This document shows positions 42,477 to 50,826 of a stretch of 64,000 nt of DNA, piece by piece. Numbering within the stretch: the first letter of the stretch is position 1; each line of letters begins with the position of its first letter. This stretch comes from Marinobacterium_D sp050908845 (GTDB taxonomy: Bacteria; Pseudomonadota; Gammaproteobacteria; Pseudomonadales; Balneatricaceae): positions 1,736,001 through 1,800,000 of the forward strand of contig NZ_CP194171.1 of the NCBI RefSeq assembly GCF_050908845.1, written 5' to 3'. The position numbers were made by a program, and so were the translations under genes. The notes below the pieces were generated by a model. That model was not told where the DNA came from, made no database searches, and saw only the letters and a program-made list of their open reading frames with translations.

Positions 42477-43834
42477 GCCACCGCCTCTGCCACGGCTTTG
42501 CCCGGACGAATCTTCTCGTGCACCTGGATCCGGTTATTGGGTTCGTCCAGGGTCCAGGGGCGTTTGACGCCGCCAAGAGCCTCGGCAACCGCCAGCCCGG
42601 ACTGCAGCCCATCCTCGTGGAAGCCGTAACCGAACCAGGCACCGCAGAACCAGGTATTCTGCTGACCCTGCAGCCCCCAGAGCTGCCCCTGGGCCTCGAT
42701 CGACGCCTGGGAAAACTGCGGATGGTCATAGAGGTAGCTGCGATGGATCCTATCGGTGGCAGGTTCCTTCAGCGGGTTCAGTGTCACGAACAGGTTGTGC
42801 CGGGTGTTGAGCGGTTGCAACTGGTTCATCCAGTAGGTCACCGACAAGGCGTTATTGTCATGGCCCGGGGCTGACAGGTAGTTCCAGCTGGCCCAGGCAC
42901 GGCGGTGCCTCGGCATCAGAGATGCATCGCTGTGCAGGATCGCGCGATTGCGCTGGTAGGGGAAGCAGCTCAGCAGGCGCTTCTCCTCAGCGGTAGGTGC
43001 CGCGAGCAGCTCCAGCGCCTGGTCCGCATGGCAGGCAAGTACCACATGGTCGAAACTTTCTTTCTGCCCATGCAGGTGTTCGACCACGACCCGGCCGCCT
43101 TCCCGATGGATGCGGTGGATGCGACTGTTGAGACGGATGTTGTGCGACAGCGGTGCCAGCAGACGTTTGATATATTCACGGCTGCCACCCTGAACGGTGC
43201 GCCACTGGGGGCGATCCTTCAGTTGCACGAGGCCGTGGTTCTGACAGAAGCGCAGGAAGGTCAGTGCCGGGTAGTTGAGCATCTGATCCGCCGGGGTGGA
43301 CCAGATGGCAGCCCCCATGGGAATCAGGTGATCTTCAATGAAGGGGCGGCTGTAGCCGCGACGCTGAAGCATCTGACCGAGCGTTTCGGCGCCGGTTAAC
43401 GCCTGCTCCGCCAGCATCGGTGCTTCCTTGTAAAACCTCAGCACTTCGCGCAGCAGGCCCCAGTGCCCGGGCCGCAGCAGATTGGAGCGCTGGGCGAAAA
43501 AACCGCCCAGTCCACAACCACTATACTCAAGGCGACCCCCCTGGCTGGAAACCGCAAACGACATGTCGGTATCGCTGGTGGCTACTCCCAGATGGTCGAA
43601 CAGTTTCACCAGGTTGGGGTAATTCACCGGGTTATATACGATGAACCCCGTGTCCACAGGCACCTTGCCGTCATCAAGTTCCAGCGTCGCGGTGTTGGAA
43701 TGGCCGCCGGTGCGATCATCTTTCTCGAACAGGGTGACGCGGTGGTGCTGGTTGAGCAGCCAGGCGCAGGCCATTCCGGAGATGCCGGAGCCGATAACAG
43801 CGATATTGAGTGGGCGCATAATTCTGACGTTCAT
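42473..43834 (-). CDS. FAD-dependent oxidoreductase (amine-oxidase type) of the ChrR cluster
   Basis: A 453-residue flavoprotein with an N-terminal Rossmann fold, IAVIGSGISGMACAWLL (about 10-26), and the acidic end of the second strand at LFEKDDRTGGHSNT. It is of the NAD(P)/FAD-binding type found with DUF1365 and Cfa genes, and may desaturate or oxidise a phospholipid acyl chain; the reaction is not proven. It is the first gene of the minus-strand operon and faces the ECF sigma gene, with a 124-base intergenic space that holds two divergent promoter-like motifs. The ATG at 43834 has GGGA upstream; a second ATG at 43819 is less likely. Confidence 0.92.
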   Translation of the reverse strand: MNVRIMRPLNIAVIGSGISGMACAWLLNQHHRVTLFEKDDRTGGHSNTATLELDDGKVPVDTGFIVYNPVNYPNLVKLFDHLGVATSDTDMSFAVSSQGGRLEYSGCGLGGFFAQRSNLLRPGHWGLLREVLRFYKEAPMLAEQALTGAETLGQMLQRRGYSRPFIEDHLIPMGAAIWSTPADQMLNYPALTFLRFCQNHGLVQLKDRPQWRTVQGGSREYIKRLLAPLSHNIRLNSRIHRIHREGGRVVVEHLHGQKESFDHVVLACHADQALELLAAPTAEEKRLLSCFPYQRNRAILHSDASLMPRHRRAWASWNYLSAPGHDNNALSVTYWMNQLQPLNTRHNLFVTLNPLKEPATDRIHRSYLYDHPQFSQASIEAQGQLWGLQGQQNTWFCGAWFGYGFHEDGLQSGLAVAEALGGVKRPWTLDEPNNRIQVHEKIRPGKAVAEAVA

Positions 43835-43871
43835 AAGTCGATTTCCCTGAGGGGAAGCGTAATTTCTGGCT

Positions 43872-43900
43872 GATACGCCGGGATCGATTAAGATGGATCA
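43872..43900 (-). promoter_or_regulatory. Probable ECF-sigma promoter of the FAD-oxidoreductase operon
   Basis: On the minus strand: TGATCC (43900-43895), 17 bases, CGTATC (43877-43872). The start should fall near 43864, leaving a leader of about 30 bases. Confidence 0.68.
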
Positions 43901-43922
43901 CCGCGAAAACAGGTTCAATGAC

Positions 43923-43950
43923 TGATCCACCCACCGGGTACGCACGTAAG
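43923..43950 (+). promoter_or_regulatory. Probable autoregulatory promoter of the ECF sigma gene
   Basis: TGATCC (43923-43928), 16 bases, CGTAAG (43945-43950), matching the RpoE/ChrR-type pattern (TGATCC and CGTA). The -10 partly overlaps the AAGGAG in front of the ATG at 43959. Confidence 0.68.
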
Positions 43951-43958
43951 GAGCTTGA

Positions 43959-44561
43959 ATGCTGGAAGACGAGCCTGAGGGAAAGAAAGTGACCGCAGCA
44001 GCTGATCTGACCCGTGACCAACAGACGCGGGAACGTGAAAACTGGACCCGCACCCTGGCGGCCCTGGCCGAGAGCCGGGACAAGCGACTTTTCGCCGAAT
44101 TGTTCAGTCATTTTGGACCGCGCATCAAGGCGTACATTATTCGCCTGGGCATGCCGGTTGCCAGTGCCGAGGAGCTGACCCAGGAGGCGATGCTCTCGGT
44201 CTGGCGCAAGGCACACATGTTTAATGCCAGTAAAGCCAGCGCCAGTACCTGGATTTACACGCTGGCGCGAAACCTCTGTATCGACCGGATGCGGCGTGAA
44301 AAGGCGGTGGAGTACGAGCTCCCCGAGGACGAGGCCGATCCCGATAACCGCCACCAGGGTGAGCACGCGGTGCTGGAAAAGCGGATGAAAGCGGCCATCG
44401 CCACCTTGCCGGAAGCCCAGGCCCAGGTGCTGTTCCTCTCCTATTACGAGGGCAAGAGCCATTCCGAGATTGCGGAACAGCTGGGTATTCCGCTGGGCAG
44501 CGTCAAATCGAGACTCAGGCTCGCCTTCGATAAACTGAAACAACATTGGGAGGCGCATTAA
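43959..44561 (+). CDS. RNA polymerase ECF sigma factor, RpoE type partnered with ChrR
   Basis: A 200-residue group IV sigma factor. Region 2 spans about 50-115 (LGMPVASAEELTQEAMLSVW, then STWIYTLARNLCIDRMRR) and region 4 about 140-195 (LPEAQAQVLFLSYYEGKSHSE, then IPLGSVKSRLRLAF). Next to chrR it belongs to the group that responds to singlet oxygen in Rhodobacter. The ATG at 43959 has AAGGAG, but the predicted promoter would make this start almost leaderless. GTG 43989 has GAGGG and a 30-base leader and may be the true start (190 residues). The stop overlaps the chrR start (TAATG). Confidence 0.93.
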   Translation: MLEDEPEGKKVTAAADLTRDQQTRERENWTRTLAALAESRDKRLFAELFSHFGPRIKAYIIRLGMPVASAEELTQEAMLSVWRKAHMFNASKASASTWIYTLARNLCIDRMRREKAVEYELPEDEADPDNRHQGEHAVLEKRMKAAIATLPEAQAQVLFLSYYEGKSHSEIAEQLGIPLGSVKSRLRLAFDKLKQHWEAH

Positions 44562-45217
44562 TGAACATTCGTCACCACTTTGATGACGCCACCTTGCTTG
44601 CCTACAGCAGCGGATCTCTGCCCCGGGGCATGTCGCTGCTGGTCGGCTCTCACCTGTGCTGGTGCGAGGAGTGCCGGGGACGGGCGCGCCAGGCCGATTG
44701 TGTCGGCGGTGAACTGCTGGAGGAGATCGAGCCGGCGGAGCTGGAAGTGGGTACTCTGGAGACACTGATGGCGCGGCTTGACGATGCCGAGCCCGAGGTC
44801 AGTAAACAGGTGGCAGTGGCGGACGCGAACCCTGACTCTGGACTGCCGGCGCCGCTGGCATCGATCCTGGGCAAACCCTTGGATGCGCTGGAGTGGCGCC
44901 GTATCGGTTACGGCGTCCAGCAGTACGATCTCAAGCTTGAGGGGCCGGGCGCCACGCGCCTGCTGCGGATCGCCCCAGGTGTCTCCGTGCCGCACCACAG
45001 CCACAAGGGAAATGAACTGACGCTGATACTGCGGGGCTCCTACAGTGACGAGCTGGGTCGCTTTTGCGTCGGCGATGTGGCCGACGTGGACACCGAGGTG
45101 AACCATCAGCCGATCGTCGACACCGACCAGGAGTGTATCTGTTTTATCGCCACCGATGCGCCGCTGCGTTTCACCGGCCTGATGGGTCGACTGGCGCAGC
45201 CGTTTATCGGCCTTTAA
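44561..45217 (+). CDS. chrR: Anti-sigma factor ChrR, zinc-binding
   Basis: A 218-residue anti-sigma factor with two zinc domains. The N-terminal anti-sigma domain has His6 and His31-x3-Cys35-x2-Cys38. The C-terminal cupin (about 125-215) has His146-x-His148-x3-Glu152 and His182. From memory, the Rhodobacter protein uses His6/31, Cys35/38 and His141/143, Glu147 and His177 as ligands, so every ligand is kept and the cupin set is shifted by five. It should hold the sigma factor inactive until singlet oxygen or a peroxide triggers release. It is translationally coupled to the sigma gene. Confidence 0.95.
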   Translation: MNIRHHFDDATLLAYSSGSLPRGMSLLVGSHLCWCEECRGRARQADCVGGELLEEIEPAELEVGTLETLMARLDDAEPEVSKQVAVADANPDSGLPAPLASILGKPLDALEWRRIGYGVQQYDLKLEGPGATRLLRIAPGVSVPHHSHKGNELTLILRGSYSDELGRFCVGDVADVDTEVNHQPIVDTDQECICFIATDAPLRFTGLMGRLAQPFIGL

Positions 45218-45227
45218 GGAAGCGGTC

Positions 45228-46199
45228 ATGCCCAACAGCAAGATAGAGATGGAGCGCAAAATACCGGTGGGCATCAGCAGCTGCCTGCTGGGGCAGGAGG
45301 TACGTTACAACGGTGGCCACAAGCGTTCCCGTTACTGCATCGATGTGCTCTCGGACTGTTTCGAGTTTGAGCCCTTCTGTCCGGAGATGGCGATCGGCCT
45401 GGGCGTCCCGCGTGAGCCGATCCGTCTGGTGGGCGAAGCCGACGAAACACCCCGGGCGCTCGGCACTGTCGATGCCAGCATCGATGTGACCGAGCCGCTG
45501 CTGAAGGCGGGCAGGGATATTGCCGCCGAGCGCTCCCATCTGCGCGGCTATGTGCTGATGAAGGGGTCGCCCAGCTGCGGTATGGAAAGGGTCAAGGTCT
45601 ACCATCCCAACGGTATGCCCAATACCTCCGATTCCGGCATCTTTGTACGTGCCCTGCGCGAGGCCAATCCGGCGCTGCCGCTCGAGGAAGAAGCACGGCT
45701 TAACGACGCGGTGCTGCGGGATAACTTTATCGCCCGGGTATTCGCCTATGACGACTGGATCACCAGTGTCGAGAGCGATCCCAGCTACCATAACCTGATC
45801 CAGTTCCACAGCCGGCAGAAGTACCTGCTGATGGCGCATCACTACCAGGGTTACCGGGAGCTGGGGCGCTATCTGGCCGAGGCCCACGAGCTGCCACTGG
45901 AACAGGCGATGCACGAGTACATCCTCGCCTTTATGCGTCACATGAGCCACAGAGCCACGCGCAAGACCCACACCAACGTGCTGATGCATATGCTCGGTTA
46001 CATGAAAAAGTCGCTGGATACGGAGGTCAAGCAGGAGCTGATCGACAGTATCGAGGAGTACCGTCTTGGCCAGGTGCCGCTGGTGGCGCCGCTGGTGATT
46101 CTCAAGCATTACCTGAAACGTTATGGCGGCGACTATATCTGCGAACAGACCTATCTGAACCCCTATCCCCATCAGCTGGGGCTTCGCAACTACATCTGA
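45228..46199 (+). CDS. YbgA family protein (DUF523 plus DUF1722)
   Basis: A 323-residue two-domain protein. DUF523 covers about 8-150 with GISSCLLGQEVRYNGGHKRS (20 residues), MKGSPSCGMERVKVY and several conserved cysteines. DUF1722 covers about 195-310 with FHSRQKYLLMAHHYQGYREL and HVLGYFKK-like MLGYMKKSL. The gene is a regular neighbour of photolyase genes; a role in photolyase cofactor supply or repair has been guessed, but nothing is proven. It follows chrR by ten bases and precedes the photolyase by 29. Confidence 0.93.
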   Translation: MPNSKIEMERKIPVGISSCLLGQEVRYNGGHKRSRYCIDVLSDCFEFEPFCPEMAIGLGVPREPIRLVGEADETPRALGTVDASIDVTEPLLKAGRDIAAERSHLRGYVLMKGSPSCGMERVKVYHPNGMPNTSDSGIFVRALREANPALPLEEEARLNDAVLRDNFIARVFAYDDWITSVESDPSYHNLIQFHSRQKYLLMAHHYQGYRELGRYLAEAHELPLEQAMHEYILAFMRHMSHRATRKTHTNVLMHMLGYMKKSLDTEVKQELIDSIEEYRLGQVPLVAPLVILKHYLKRYGGDYICEQTYLNPYPHQLGLRNYI

Positions 46200-46228
46200 G
46201 CCCTTTTCGAATACTGGAATGCTGATAC

Positions 46229-47626
46229 ATGTCTGAGCTTTCATTGGTCTGGTTGCGCAACGATCTTCGACTGACCGATAATCCGGCCCTGGCCTGGGCC
46301 TGTAACCAGGCGGATAAAACCCTGGCGGTGGTGACGCTGACACCGCAAAGCTGGGAGGCTCATGGTGAGTCTGCGGCAAGGATGGGGTTATGGCGTGACC
46401 AGCTCGCGTCGGTGGCCAAAGAGCTTGCAGCGCTCAATATTCCTCTCAAGGTTCTCAGCCCCGGCTCGTTCGAGGGCTGTGCCACAGCACTTGCCGGGCT
46501 GGCAAAAGAGCTGGGAGCAGACGCGCTGGCGTTTAACTACGAGTACCCCCTGAATGAGCGTAACCGCGACCAGGCCGTCTGTGAGCAGCTTGAAGCGGAC
46601 GGGGTATCGGTGCGCGGCTTTCACGGCGAACTGATTATCCCGCCAGGGCAGGTGCTGACGGGGCAGGGCGGGCCGTTCAAGGTCTACACACCGTTCAGCC
46701 GCGCCTGGCGCAGGCGACTGGCCGATTTTGACCGCCCGGTACTCCAGGCACCTTCAGCGCAAAAGCCCACGGCGATTGCGTCCGACCCCTTACCCGATGA
46801 CCTGGATTACAAGCCGCTGAGCTATCGCAACGACCTCTGGCCGGCGGGTGAAACTGCGGTCAGTGAACGTCTCAACCGCTTTATCGATGAGCGCGAACCC
46901 GATTATGCCGAAAAGCGGGACTTCCCCGCTCTGCAGGCTACCTCGTCACTTTCGCCCTACCTGACTATCGGCGCGCTATCGCCGCGCCAGTGCATGGCAG
47001 CGCTGCGGGCAGCGGCGGGGGCGCGCGACTGGCTGGAGTCGAGCTGGCTGAATGAAATTATCTGGCGTGAGTTCTATCGCCATCTGCTGGTGGCCTTTCC
47101 TGAGCTGTCGCGGCTGGAGCCGTTCCGGCCTGACGTAGAGCAGAAGATCAGCTGGCTGCAGAACGATCAGGCCTTTGATGCCTGGTGTCGGGGCGAGACC
47201 GGTTTTCCCATCGTCGATGCGGCAATGAAGCAGCTGCTGGAAACCGGCTGGATGCACAACCGCCTGCGCATGGTGGTGGCTTCGTTTCTGACCAAGCTGC
47301 TACGTGTGGACTGGCGCCTGGGTGCCGACTTTTTCATGCGCCACCTGATCGATGCGGATTTCGCCTCAAACCTGGGCGGTTGGCAGTGGAGCAGCTCGGT
47401 GGGGGCCGATGCGGCGCCCTATTTTCGTATCTTCAACCCCCGGGCCCAGGGAGAGAAGTTCGACCAGGATGGCGAGTTCGTGGCGCACTGGTTACCGGAA
47501 CTCAGGGCGGTGAAAGCGGGCAAGGCGCGCCAGCAACCCGGTGCCGGTGCATCCATCGGGCGACCGGAACCGGTGATCGACTACAAAAAGGCGCGCGCTG
47601 CGAGCCTGGATGACTACCAGTCCTGA
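46229..47626 (+). CDS. phrB: Deoxyribodipyrimidine photolyase, class I CPD type
   Basis: A 465-residue flavoenzyme that uses blue light to split UV-induced pyrimidine dimers. The antenna domain is at 1-130 (LVWLRNDLRLTDNPAL). The FAD domain holds TSSLSPYLTIGALSPRQC, NEIIWREFYRHLL, TGFPIVDAAMKQL and MHNRLRMVVASFLTK. The tryptophans of the electron chain are in LGGWQWSSSVGADAAPYFRI (20 residues). It ends the ECF sigma-chrR-ybgA-phr operon, so light-stress control is expected. Confidence 0.95.
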   Translation: MSELSLVWLRNDLRLTDNPALAWACNQADKTLAVVTLTPQSWEAHGESAARMGLWRDQLASVAKELAALNIPLKVLSPGSFEGCATALAGLAKELGADALAFNYEYPLNERNRDQAVCEQLEADGVSVRGFHGELIIPPGQVLTGQGGPFKVYTPFSRAWRRRLADFDRPVLQAPSAQKPTAIASDPLPDDLDYKPLSYRNDLWPAGETAVSERLNRFIDEREPDYAEKRDFPALQATSSLSPYLTIGALSPRQCMAALRAAAGARDWLESSWLNEIIWREFYRHLLVAFPELSRLEPFRPDVEQKISWLQNDQAFDAWCRGETGFPIVDAAMKQLLETGWMHNRLRMVVASFLTKLLRVDWRLGADFFMRHLIDADFASNLGGWQWSSSVGADAAPYFRIFNPRAQGEKFDQDGEFVAHWLPELRAVKAGKARQQPGAGASIGRPEPVIDYKKARAASLDDYQS

Positions 47627-47673
47627 AGCCGATTCCTTACCATAGAGCGCCTGAAACCAGGCGGGAGAAGTGT

Positions 47674-48288
47674 GTGGAAGGGCAGTACCGGGTGCCAGTG
47701 GGCGAGTTCGAGGTTGAAACCGAGGTCAAGAAAAGCCGGTTTATCGCCACCGGCGTACCGGTGGCATCAGAACCTGAAATGCGCGCCTTTATCGATTCTC
47801 AGCGGCGCCGCTTTCCCTCCGCCAATCACCACTGTTCCGCCTACGTGATCGGCGCGCCGGCCAAGCCGCGGGCCGCCGGCAGCGATGACGATGGCGAACC
47901 CTCAGGCACCGCCGGCAAACCGATGCTCAATGTGCTGATGGGGCAGGAGGTCGGCGATGTCTGCGTGGTCGTGACCCGCTTTTTTGGCGGTATCAAGCTC
48001 GGTGCCGGTGGTCTGGTCCGGGCCTATGGCGCCGCGGTGAAAGAGCTGCTTGCCGAGTGGCCGCTGGAAGCGAGGGAGCCGATGGCAGCGCTCGTGCTGC
48101 GCTTTCCATACGATCAGCAGGGGATCATCGATTCTCTGATCGGCCGGTTCGAGGCCAGCGTCGGTGGCAGTGACTATGGCGCTGATGTCAGTCTCAACCT
48201 GCAGCTGCCACAGCGTAACCTGGATGATCTGACGGCGGCGCTGGACGAGCGGGGCCATCTGGGTGTCAGCTACAAGGTGGAGCTTTAG
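47674..48288 (+). CDS. yigZ: YigZ/IMPACT family protein
   Basis: A 204-residue cytoplasmic protein. The IMPACT N-terminal domain (about 8-120) has KKSRFIATGVPV, DDGEPSGTAGKPML and VVVTRFFGGIKLGAGGLVRAY; the C-terminal DUF1949 domain covers about 135-200. The family binds nucleic acid or ribosomes in a way not fully known. The start is a GTG with GGGAGAAG upstream. It follows the photolyase by 47 bases and precedes the dGTPase closely, and is probably not part of the ECF regulon. Confidence 0.92.
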   Translation: MEGQYRVPVGEFEVETEVKKSRFIATGVPVASEPEMRAFIDSQRRRFPSANHHCSAYVIGAPAKPRAAGSDDDGEPSGTAGKPMLNVLMGQEVGDVCVVVTRFFGGIKLGAGGLVRAYGAAVKELLAEWPLEAREPMAALVLRFPYDQQGIIDSLIGRFEASVGGSDYGADVSLNLQLPQRNLDDLTAALDERGHLGVSYKVEL

Positions 48289-48318
48289 GGCGGATTTTTG
48301 ATGTCTAGGGAGACAAGC

Positions 48319-49644
48319 ATGCGGATGCAGTGGGCCGATCTACTGACCACCAAGCGCTATGGCCATGAACGGGTGATCGATGAGGAGGTGGGACGCAGCC
48401 ATTTCCACAAGGATCACGACCGCATCATCTTCTCCAGTGCTTTTCGTCGCCTCGGTCGCAAGACCCAGGTGCACCCGATGGCGCTGAACGATCATATCCA
48501 TACCCGGCTGACCCACTCCATGGAGGTGGGCAGTCTTGGCCGCAGTCTCGGCATACGCGTCGGCGAGTTGATCGCCGATCAGCTGCCGCCCTGGGTAACG
48601 GCCCATGATATCGGCGTCATTGTGCAGTCCGCCTGCCTGGCCCACGATATCGGCAATCCCCCCTTCGGCCACGCTGGCGAATACGCGATTCGCGACTGGT
48701 TTCGCCGCCGCGCGGACGACGCCCGTTTTGCCGAGTTAAGCGATGCGGAACGGCTTGATCTGCAGACCTTTGAGGGGAATGCCCAGGGTTTTCGCGTGGT
48801 AACGCGGATCGAAAACAACCTGTTTGATGGCGGCCTGCGCCTGACCTACCCGACCCTGGGCACCCTGCTGAAATACCCCTGGACCGCAGAATACGGCGGC
48901 AAAAAAGGCAAGTTCAGCGCCTTTCAGACCGAAGCCGAGGTGCTCAATGCTCTGGGGCGTGAGCTCGGCATGATCCGCCAGGGCGAGAACCGCTGGAGCC
49001 GTCATCCGCTGGCGTATCTGATGGAGGCGGCGGATGATATCTGCTACGCGATCCTGGACCTGGAAGACGCCATCGAGCTGCATCTGCTGAGCTTCGACGA
49101 GGTCAAACCGATCCTGCTGGAGCTCTGCGGTGATCTGGAGTTTGATGATGAGATCTTCTCCACCCAGGCCTCGGCGCGGCGCAAGATTTCGGCCCTGCGC
49201 GGCAAGGCGATGGAGAATATGGTCAACTCCGTGGTCAGTGCCTTCATGGCTAACGAGGCGGCTATCCTCAGTGGTGAATACCAGGGCGAACTGGTGATCG
49301 ATGGCGATCCCATGGTGCGGGACGGTATCCTGCGCGCCAAGCGGATCGCCAGCGAGCGGGTCTTCCCCGATACCCGCAAGGCGGAGCTGGAGGTGGGCGC
49401 CTACACCACCCTGGGCGTTCTGCTCGACGCCTTTATTGAAGCGGTGTGGGAGCTGCATAGCCGTGGCCGGGATGAGCTTGGCTATCGCAGTCAGAAGATA
49501 CTTAATCTGATGGGGATCCATGCGCCGGTAGCGGAGATGCCGCTGTATCAACGCTATATGCGCGCGCTGGATTTCATCGGCGGCATGACCGATACCTATG
49601 CAACCTATTTGGCGCGCCAGATCGGCGGTGGCATCGGGCTTTGA
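48319..49644 (+). CDS. dgt: Deoxyguanosinetriphosphate triphosphohydrolase
   Basis: A 441-residue HD-domain enzyme that cleaves dGTP to deoxyguanosine and triphosphate. The metal motif is split between RLTHSMEVGSLGRSLG and the HD pair in CLAHDIGNPPFGHAGE (about 92-125), and the C-terminal half carries YLMEAADDICYAILDLEDA. It belongs to the dGTPase type-2-like group common in gammaproteobacteria. The ATG at 48319 is preferred because AGGGAG lies six bases in front; an ATG at 48301 is possible. Confidence 0.93.
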   Translation: MRMQWADLLTTKRYGHERVIDEEVGRSHFHKDHDRIIFSSAFRRLGRKTQVHPMALNDHIHTRLTHSMEVGSLGRSLGIRVGELIADQLPPWVTAHDIGVIVQSACLAHDIGNPPFGHAGEYAIRDWFRRRADDARFAELSDAERLDLQTFEGNAQGFRVVTRIENNLFDGGLRLTYPTLGTLLKYPWTAEYGGKKGKFSAFQTEAEVLNALGRELGMIRQGENRWSRHPLAYLMEAADDICYAILDLEDAIELHLLSFDEVKPILLELCGDLEFDDEIFSTQASARRKISALRGKAMENMVNSVVSAFMANEAAILSGEYQGELVIDGDPMVRDGILRAKRIASERVFPDTRKAELEVGAYTTLGVLLDAFIEAVWELHSRGRDELGYRSQKILNLMGIHAPVAEMPLYQRYMRALDFIGGMTDTYATYLARQIGGGIGL

Positions 49645-49677
49645 TGCCTACAGAACTTAGATACAGGATAGAGATTT

Positions 49678-50052
49678 ATGGCTTCACTTCAGGATCAGCT
49701 CGGCAAGTTGGTTTATTCTACAGAGAAGGGGCGGCTTTGCCCCGGCTGCGGCGAAGAGCTGAGCGCCTGCATCTGCGATGAGCTGGCGGAAAAAGAGCGC
49801 CTGGCCTCGCTGGACGGCATTGTGCGTATTCGTCGTGAAACGGCAGGGCGCAAGGGCAAGGGGGTGATCACCATCAGCGGTGTACCCCTGGCTGAAAAAG
49901 AGATGAAGGCGCTGCTGAAAAAGCTCAAGCAACGCTGTGGTACCGGTGGTGCGCTGAAAGAGGGTGTTCTCGAGATTCAGGGTGATCATCGCGATACGAT
50001 CAAGCAGGTACTTGAGGCCGAGGGCTTCAAGGTCAAACTGGCCGGCGGATAA
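49678..50052 (+). CDS. yciH: Translation initiation factor SUI1 homologue YciH
   Basis: A 124-residue protein with an N-terminal zinc-like region (CPGCGEELSACICDE, four cysteines) and a C-terminal SUI1/eIF1 domain (about 45-122) holding KGVITISGVPL, CGTGGALKEGVLEIQGDH and the final VKLAGG. YciH checks initiation at leaderless or weak start codons. The acidic/cysteine N-terminus is longer than in E. coli. It lies 33 bases after dgt and 30 before the retropepsin gene. Confidence 0.93.
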   Translation: MASLQDQLGKLVYSTEKGRLCPGCGEELSACICDELAEKERLASLDGIVRIRRETAGRKGKGVITISGVPLAEKEMKALLKKLKQRCGTGGALKEGVLEIQGDHRDTIKQVLEAEGFKVKLAGG

Positions 50053-50082
50053 CAGGGAAAGGTCGTTGGCGGGAGAAGGCTC

Positions 50083-50826
50083 ATGCGTAAATTGTTACTG
50101 GGTTTCCTGGTGCTGTTTGCTTGTTCTGCATCGGCGGAGATTTTCCACTACGTCGACGATAAGGGCCGCAAGGTTTACGTCAACAGCGAAAGCCAGATAC
50201 CCCACCAGTACCGGGACCGGGTAGAGAGCCGCAGGGAGATCGATGGCAGCTCGCCGGCCCGGCCCGATCCGCAACTGGCGAATTTAAAGCGCGAGATAAC
50301 CAGCAGCCTGAAAAAACTGGATGAAGCCCTGGCCGAGCTGGTGACACCGGTTAAGGTGGCCGGTAACCAGGTTATTGTGCCGGTCAGGGCTGTGTACGGT
50401 AATCGCCGGGCGGACACTCAGATGCTGCTTGATACCGGTGCCTCAGGCACGGTATTCCATCAGGACGCGCTGGAACCGCTTAATGGCGCCACTTATCGGG
50501 CCGGTCAGGCGCGCGTGGCCAGTGGCGAGATGATCGATGTGCACGGCATCAACCTGGACCGCATAGAGATAGGCCCGTTCAAGATCCGCTCCACCCGCGC
50601 CATGATCATCGATCCGGTCTCGGGAGCGGGCCACGACGGCCTGCTCGGTATGGATTTTCTGCGTCAGGTTGATTACCGCGTGGATTACGATGCGGAACAG
50701 ATTATCTGGATGCCAGACCGCTACCGGGAGCTGACGGAGCAGCGTGCTGAGTTGAAAAAGAAACAAGATATGGACGCTGATGAGCTGATTGAATCCCTGT
50801 CAGCGTCCAAAGAGTCTGAGGATTAA
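50083..50826 (+). CDS. Retropepsin-like aspartic protease with DUF4124 domain
   Basis: A 247-residue exported protein. The signal peptide covers residues 1-18 (LLLGFLVLFACSASA). A DUF4124 domain (about 19-60, IFHYVDDKGRKVYVNSE) comes before a clan AA aspartic protease domain (about 95-215) with the active-site LLDTGASGTVF and GLLGMDFLRQVDYRVDY. The C-terminal tail is charged. Such proteins probably trim periplasmic or membrane proteins. It is convergent with the MTHFR-like gene, overlapping by four bases. Confidence 0.88.
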   Translation: MRKLLLGFLVLFACSASAEIFHYVDDKGRKVYVNSESQIPHQYRDRVESRREIDGSSPARPDPQLANLKREITSSLKKLDEALAELVTPVKVAGNQVIVPVRAVYGNRRADTQMLLDTGASGTVFHQDALEPLNGATYRAGQARVASGEMIDVHGINLDRIEIGPFKIRSTRAMIIDPVSGAGHDGLLGMDFLRQVDYRVDYDAEQIIWMPDRYRELTEQRAELKKKQDMDADELIESLSASKESED

